From Cognatundibacterium griseum (GTDB lineage: Bacteria > Pseudomonadota > Gammaproteobacteria > Burkholderiales > Burkholderiaceae_D): a stretch of 64,000 bases of DNA. The notes under the pieces were generated by a model that saw only the letters and a list, made by a program, of their open reading frames with translations, did no database searches and was not told the origin of the DNA. The position numbers and the translations under genes were made by a program. This document shows positions 60,225 through 64,000 of the stretch, one piece after another (positions within the stretch are counted from its first letter, which is position 1; every line of letters starts with the position of its first letter). The stretch spans positions 186,001 to 250,000 of the forward strand of contig NZ_JACOGC010000003.1 of NCBI RefSeq assembly GCF_014284195.1. Direction: 5' to 3'.

Positions 60225-61340
60225 TTACTTCTTCAACACTTCGCCGCCGGCACACAGCAAAGTGGCTGCGACAATCTCATCCTCGCGGTTGATCGCAAGC
60301 TGCGCATCCTTATCGATAATCAGCTTCAGGAAATCCAGCACGTTGCGGGCGTACAGCGCGGAAGCATCTGCCGCCACCAGTGTCGCCAGGTTCGGCTCGC
60401 CGATGATATGTACACCATGTTTAGTGACTGTCTTCCCGAGTTCGGATAAAGGACAGTTTCCACCCTGCTCTACCGCCATATCGACAATCACAGAACCCGG
60501 CTTCATTGCCTTGACAGTTTCTTCCGAAATCAGCACCGGCGCTTGACGACCGGGAATCAGCGCTGTGGTGATGATGATGTCGGCCTGTTTCGCACGCTCA
60601 TGCACCAGCGCAGCCTGACGCTGCATCCATGCTGCAGGCATAGGACGTGCATACCCCCCGGTTCCTTGCGCAATCTCGCGCTCCTCATCGGTTTCATAAG
60701 GAACGTCAATAAACTTTGCGCCCAGGGATTCGACCTGTTCTTTCACCGGTGGACGGACATCGGAAGCTTCAATCACAGCACCGAGACGCTTTGCCGTCGC
60801 GATCGCCTGCAGGCCTGCAACTCCGACGCCCATAATCAGCACCCGGGCAGCCTTGACAGTTCCTGCGGCAGTCATCAGCATCGGCATGAAACGCTGATAA
60901 GTGTTCGCTGCCAGCATCACGGCTTTATATCCGGCAATATTCGCCTGAGAAGACAATACATCCATAGACTGCGCACGGGTGATCCGCGGCGCAGCTTCCA
61001 GTGCAAAGGCACTCAGACCATGTGCCGCCATGGCGGCAATATTTTCTGCATCAAAGGGATTCAGCATACCGATCAGGACGGTGCCGGACTTGATCAAAGC
61101 CCGCTCGCCTGCATCAGGAGCCCGCACCTTCAGCACCAGTTCGGCACCGAATGCGTCGGCAGCCGAACCCAGCTGTGCGCCGGCTGCCAGATAAGCTTCA
61201 TCCGTGATACTCGAGGCCACACCAGCACCAGACTGCACAATCACCTGATGTTTTGCAGCAATGTACTTCTTGATGGTTTCCGGAGTTGCCGCAACGCGCG
61301 TCTCCCCGGGCCGAGTCTCGGCGGGAATGCCGATTTTCAT
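60225..61340 (-). CDS. pntAA: NAD(P) transhydrogenase subunit alpha, soluble NAD domain
   Basis: 371 residues, the dI domain only: MKIGIPAETRPGETRVA at the start, the AlaDH/PNT fold, and the NAD Rossmann motif MGVGVAGLQAIATAKRLGA (about residue 170-188). The membrane segments are missing because they are encoded by the separate 59357-59671 gene. GGGAG precedes the ATG at 61340. Confidence 0.95.
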   Translation of the reverse strand: MKIGIPAETRPGETRVAATPETIKKYIAAKHQVIVQSGAGVASSITDEAYLAAGAQLGSAADAFGAELVLKVRAPDAGERALIKSGTVLIGMLNPFDAENIAAMAAHGLSAFALEAAPRITRAQSMDVLSSQANIAGYKAVMLAANTYQRFMPMLMTAAGTVKAARVLIMGVGVAGLQAIATAKRLGAVIEASDVRPPVKEQVESLGAKFIDVPYETDEEREIAQGTGGYARPMPAAWMQRQAALVHERAKQADIIITTALIPGRQAPVLISEETVKAMKPGSVIVDMAVEQGGNCPLSELGKTVTKHGVHIIGEPNLATLVAADASALYARNVLDFLKLIIDKDAQLAINREDEIVAATLLCAGGEVLKK

Positions 61341-61854
61341 AGATTTGCTCCCTGATTAAGTGAATAAAATCGTTCATCACACGCACCCGTCTTTACATCG
61401 CATGCAGTACGGCAACACAAGATGTTTCTGTCAGATGACGTGCTTAACTGCGACCTGTCTGTCCTGCCTCACAGGGGTTTATGCCCACACATTGCAGTCA
61501 CAGAGGCCAAATGCTTACCTGAAGCTTACATTTAATATTCGACAACGATATTACACGGAAAATGTTTTTTAGCACAACCGTTCGTTTTTTATTATTTTCT
61601 GTATTATTTTGATAAAAATATAGAATTCCCAATTACCGGATATTTTCATGAGAATTTATTTTTATCTTTAAAAACAATCACTTAAAAATTCCTATTACCG
61701 ATTTGAATTGGTAATTTCAAAATTCCGACCAAAAATCCGGGTGGCGAAGCCGCCATTAGATCAATTCTGCATTAGCTAATTCGCTTTCAGATTTGCTGGA
61801 TTGCCACATAAATTCTGACGGCAAAGTAAAATGTCACCCTCATTGAGAAAAGTT
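61341..61854. other. 514-base non-coding region between pnt operon and nudJ
   Basis: No credible gene. The part from about 61,560 to 61,730 is AT-rich. It contains two near-copies of AATTCC-A-TTACCG (61624-61638 and 61687-61700) and an inverted AATTGGTAATT (61706-61716), a possible repeated operator. Promoters of both flanking operons must lie here but no boxes are called. Confidence 0.55.
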
Positions 61855-62322
61855 ATGTCTGCTATCTGGAAACCATCTGTCACTGTCGCCGCTGTCATCG
61901 AATCCAATAAACGTTTTCTGATGGTGGAAGAAGAAACGCCGGAAGGCATCCGCATCAACCAGCCTGCCGGTCATCTGGATTCGGGCGAATCACTCGAACA
62001 GGCGGTTATCCGGGAAACGCTGGAAGAAACCGCGCACGATTTCACGCCTACCGCGCTGATCGGGACTTATCTGTCACGCTATGTATCGCCCACCGGTGAG
62101 CAGGTGACTTATCTGCGCTTTGCCTTTACCGGCGAGCTGGGTCAGCAATATGACCGTCCGCTCGATACCGGCATACTGCGCACGATCTGGATGAGCTATA
62201 ACGACATTCTGCACAGCGAACACCTTCATCGCAGTCCGCTGGTGCTGCAATGTATTGACGATTATCTGCGGGGTAAGCGCGCGCCGCTTTCCCTGCTGTT
62301 TACCCATCCGAGCGCCTTATGA
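61855..62322 (+). CDS. nudJ: NUDIX hydrolase, phosphatase NudJ-like
   Basis: 155 residues. It starts with [15 protein letters not shown] and has an intact Nudix box [21 protein letters not shown] (about residues 42-62, Glu/REUxEE pattern). NudJ removes pyrophosphate from HMP-PP, nucleoside triphosphates and related compounds. ATG at 61855 preferred to 61831 from family alignment. It overlaps mnmA by four bases, the usual arrangement with this gene pair. Confidence 0.88.
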   Translation: MSAIWKPSVTVAAVIESNKRFLMVEEETPEGIRINQPAGHLDSGESLEQAVIRETLEETAHDFTPTALIGTYLSRYVSPTGEQVTYLRFAFTGELGQQYDRPLDTGILRTIWMSYNDILHSEHLHRSPLVLQCIDDYLRGKRAPLSLLFTHPSAL

Positions 62323-63416
62323 GCAAGAAAAAAGTTGTGATTGGTATGTCCGGCGGCGTGGATTCCTCCGTTTCCGCCTGGCTGCTCAAAGAACAGGGCT
62401 ACGAAGTCATTGGTCTTTTCATGAAAAACTGGGAGGACGACGACGATTCCGAATATTGCTCAACCCGCGAAGACTGGATCGATGCGGTCAGCGTCGCCGA
62501 TGTGGTCGGCGTGGATATTGAAGCCGTCAATTTCGCCAGCGAATACAAAGACCGCGTATTTGCTGAGTTTTTGCGTGAATATCAGGCCGGACGCACACCC
62601 AATCCGGATGTCCTGTGCAATGCCGAAATCAAATTCAAGGCATTTCTCGACCATGCGATGAAACTGGGAGCGGACTATATCGCAACCGGCCACTATGCGC
62701 GCGTGCGCGAAATGCATGGTGAATTTCAGTTATTGAAAGCGCTGGACGCGAGCAAGGACCAAAGTTATTTTCTGCACCGGCTGAATCAGAAGCAACTGGC
62801 GAATACCTTGTTCCCGCTCGGTGAAATTCATAAAACCGAAGTCCGGAAAATTGCCGAGCAACTGCAGCTGCCGAATGCCAAGAAAAAAGATTCGACCGGC
62901 ATCTGTTTTATTGGCGAGCGTCCGTTCCGGGAATTTTTAAATCGCTACCTGTCCTACCAACCTGGCGACATTAAAACTGCTGAAGGCGAAGTCATCGGTC
63001 AGCATGTCGGCCTGAGTTTTTATACGCTGGGTCAGCGCAAGGGCATCGGTATTGGCGGGATCAAATCGCACCAGAATCAAGATGGCAGCAGCGATGCATG
63101 GTATGTGGCGCGCAAAGATGTGGCCAATAACACTTTGTATGTAGTGCAGGGCCATGACCATCCCTGGTTGCTGTCGGCGGCACTGGACGCCACGCAAGTC
63201 AGCTGGATCGCCGGACACGCTCCGGAGCAAACGGCATTATCCGCCAAGACGCGTTATCGTCAGCCTGATGTCGCCTGCAACTTCGCTGGCAACAACGAGC
63301 ATTTTTCGCTGCAATTCCCAGACCCGCAATGGGCAGTCACACCCGGACAATCCGCCGTTTTATATGATGGCGATATCTGCCTCGGTGGCGGCATCATCCA
63401 TTCCGCACATCCATAA
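62319..63416 (+). CDS. mnmA: tRNA-specific 2-thiouridylase MnmA
   Basis: 365 residues. PP-loop [12 protein letters not shown] (residues 9-20), catalytic Cys in [12 protein letters not shown] and the second Cys in [12 protein letters not shown]. It puts sulfur on C2 of the wobble uridine of Lys, Glu and Gln tRNAs. Translationally coupled to nudJ. Confidence 0.97.
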   Translation: MSKKKVVIGMSGGVDSSVSAWLLKEQGYEVIGLFMKNWEDDDDSEYCSTREDWIDAVSVADVVGVDIEAVNFASEYKDRVFAEFLREYQAGRTPNPDVLCNAEIKFKAFLDHAMKLGADYIATGHYARVREMHGEFQLLKALDASKDQSYFLHRLNQKQLANTLFPLGEIHKTEVRKIAEQLQLPNAKKKDSTGICFIGERPFREFLNRYLSYQPGDIKTAEGEVIGQHVGLSFYTLGQRKGIGIGGIKSHQNQDGSSDAWYVARKDVANNTLYVVQGHDHPWLLSAALDATQVSWIAGHAPEQTALSAKTRYRQPDVACNFAGNNEHFSLQFPDPQWAVTPGQSAVLYDGDICLGGGIIHSAHP

Positions 63417-63422
63417 GCCCGT

Positions 63423-63451
63423 CTGCCCCGCACCAGTCATGGCCGGGGCAG
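63423..63451 (+). terminator. Hairpin after mnmA
   Basis: CTGCCCCG (63423-63430) pairs with CGGGGCAG (63444-63451) around a 13-base loop; only a short T-rich stretch (CATTT) follows, so termination would be modest. Confidence 0.5.
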
Positions 63452-63690
63452 CATTTCGCTGCATCACTGCCATCTCTGCATCCCGCCAGCACAGATCACC
63501 CAGAAAAAGGTGATTGCCGAATATTATTTATCTATTTTTAAACATTCAGAGCAATCTTCAGCTGCCTTGGTGTAACCATACATGACGAAAAGCCTTGCCT
63601 CTGCTGCTATTTGATACGTTTTATTGCTTTACATTTAAAATTTATGAAATTATATTTACATTCCCATTTCACCGGAATCGCCAGCCCATC

Positions 63691-64000
63691 ATGAATCATC
63701 CTGATATGCAAGCCCTCGGCGGCACTGTCAATGCACGTATTGGCAAGGTTTATATGAGTCTGTCCAAAGCCCACAAAAAAGCGGCTGACTATGTGCTCTC
63801 CAATGTATTCCGGTCGGCCACCATGTCCATTGATGAATTAGCCAATGCGGTGGGAATTTCTGTCGCCACCGCCAACCGGTTTGCGCGGGCGCTGGGATTT
63901 GAAGGTTATCCGCAATTCCGCGCCGAACTGGTTTGCGGATTCGAGGCCATGCTGGCGCCAATTGATAATTTGCGCAGTGAAGTGCAGCGGCCCGCCACCA
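63691..64000 (+). CDS. RpiR/MurR-family transcriptional regulator, 3' partial
   Basis: The first 103 codons are visible; the frame is open to the window end. The helix-turn-helix block MSIDELANAVGISVATANRFARALGF-like (about residues 45-70, in two pieces: SIDELANAVGISVATANRF and ARALGFEGYPQF) is typical of the RpiR family, which usually has a C-terminal SIS sugar-phosphate domain still to come. Target unknown. The ATG at 63691 follows a GC-poor 240-base gap. Confidence 0.88.
   Translation, partial: MNHPDMQALGGTVNARIGKVYMSLSKAHKKAADYVLSNVFRSATMSIDELANAVGISVATANRFARALGFEGYPQFRAELVCGFEAMLAPIDNLRSEVQRPAT

Noticed and set aside
61360..61572. 70-codon plus-strand frame in the pnt-nudJ gap
   Set aside because: No ribosome site and Cys/Thr-rich composition without family resemblance; more likely non-coding.

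Overview
The window looks like a chromosomal segment of a betaproteobacterium of the order Burkholderiales. A member of the Oxalobacteraceae (Herminiimonas/Undibacterium-like) fits best by moderate GC and gene content, but that rank is an inference. Supporting features are a Burkholderia-type trimeric porin, a protocatechuate 4,5-cleavage cluster, the AmgK-MurU cell-wall recycling pair next to LptD-SurA-PdxA-RsmA, and PntAB. I saw no tRNA, rRNA, CRISPR array, insertion sequence or prophage.

Region 1 (1-11,560) is an aromatic/hydroaromatic catabolic island. A forward operon (ligK partial, ligI, ligA, ligB, ligC) degrades protocatechuate through 4,5-ring cleavage and 2-pyrone-4,6-dicarboxylate. 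An IclR-family regulator faces it. Divergent from the regulator runs a second operon: an HPPD-like VOC protein, an AroE-like dehydrogenase, a 3-dehydroshikimate dehydratase TIM barrel, AroQ, and a Bcr/CflA-type MFS transporter, followed by a porin and a shikimate-type MHS transporter. Together these genes would import quinate or shikimate, convert it to 3-dehydroshikimate and then protocatechuate, and open the ring. The dehydratase and HPPD-like parts, fused in QuiC-type enzymes, are separate genes here.

Region 2 (11,600-17,530) holds a DsbA-like protein on the minus strand and a three-gene MukFEB/MksFEB-like SMC condensin operon with no nuclease gene beside it. Its upstream region carries two striking inverted repeats.

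Region 3 (17,600-35,200) is a mixed accessory region: a glutathione S-transferase, a DHA2 efflux protein, a DUF3667 zinc-ribbon membrane protein, a DksA/TraR-like protein, a POT peptide transporter, an RND efflux pump with its adaptor lipoprotein, a dienelactone-hydrolase-like protein, a leucine-dehydrogenase-family enzyme, a TM2 protein, a small cysteine-rich cluster with an RNase D-like exonuclease, and a large PAS-GGDEF-EAL protein.

Region 4 (35,400-53,760) is housekeeping: glyQS-gmhB-plsC, a YgjP-type metalloprotease, gloA, pgi, surA-pdxA-rsmA, lptD, amgK-murU-pepP-ubiH.

Region 5 (53,880-56,720) is an Lrp-type regulator divergent from ornithine cyclodeaminase and arginase, an arginine-to-proline route. 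Region 6 (56,730-64,000) has a Sel1-like secreted protein, the split transhydrogenase operon with panD embedded in it, nudJ-mnmA, and the start of an RpiR-family regulator cut by the window end.
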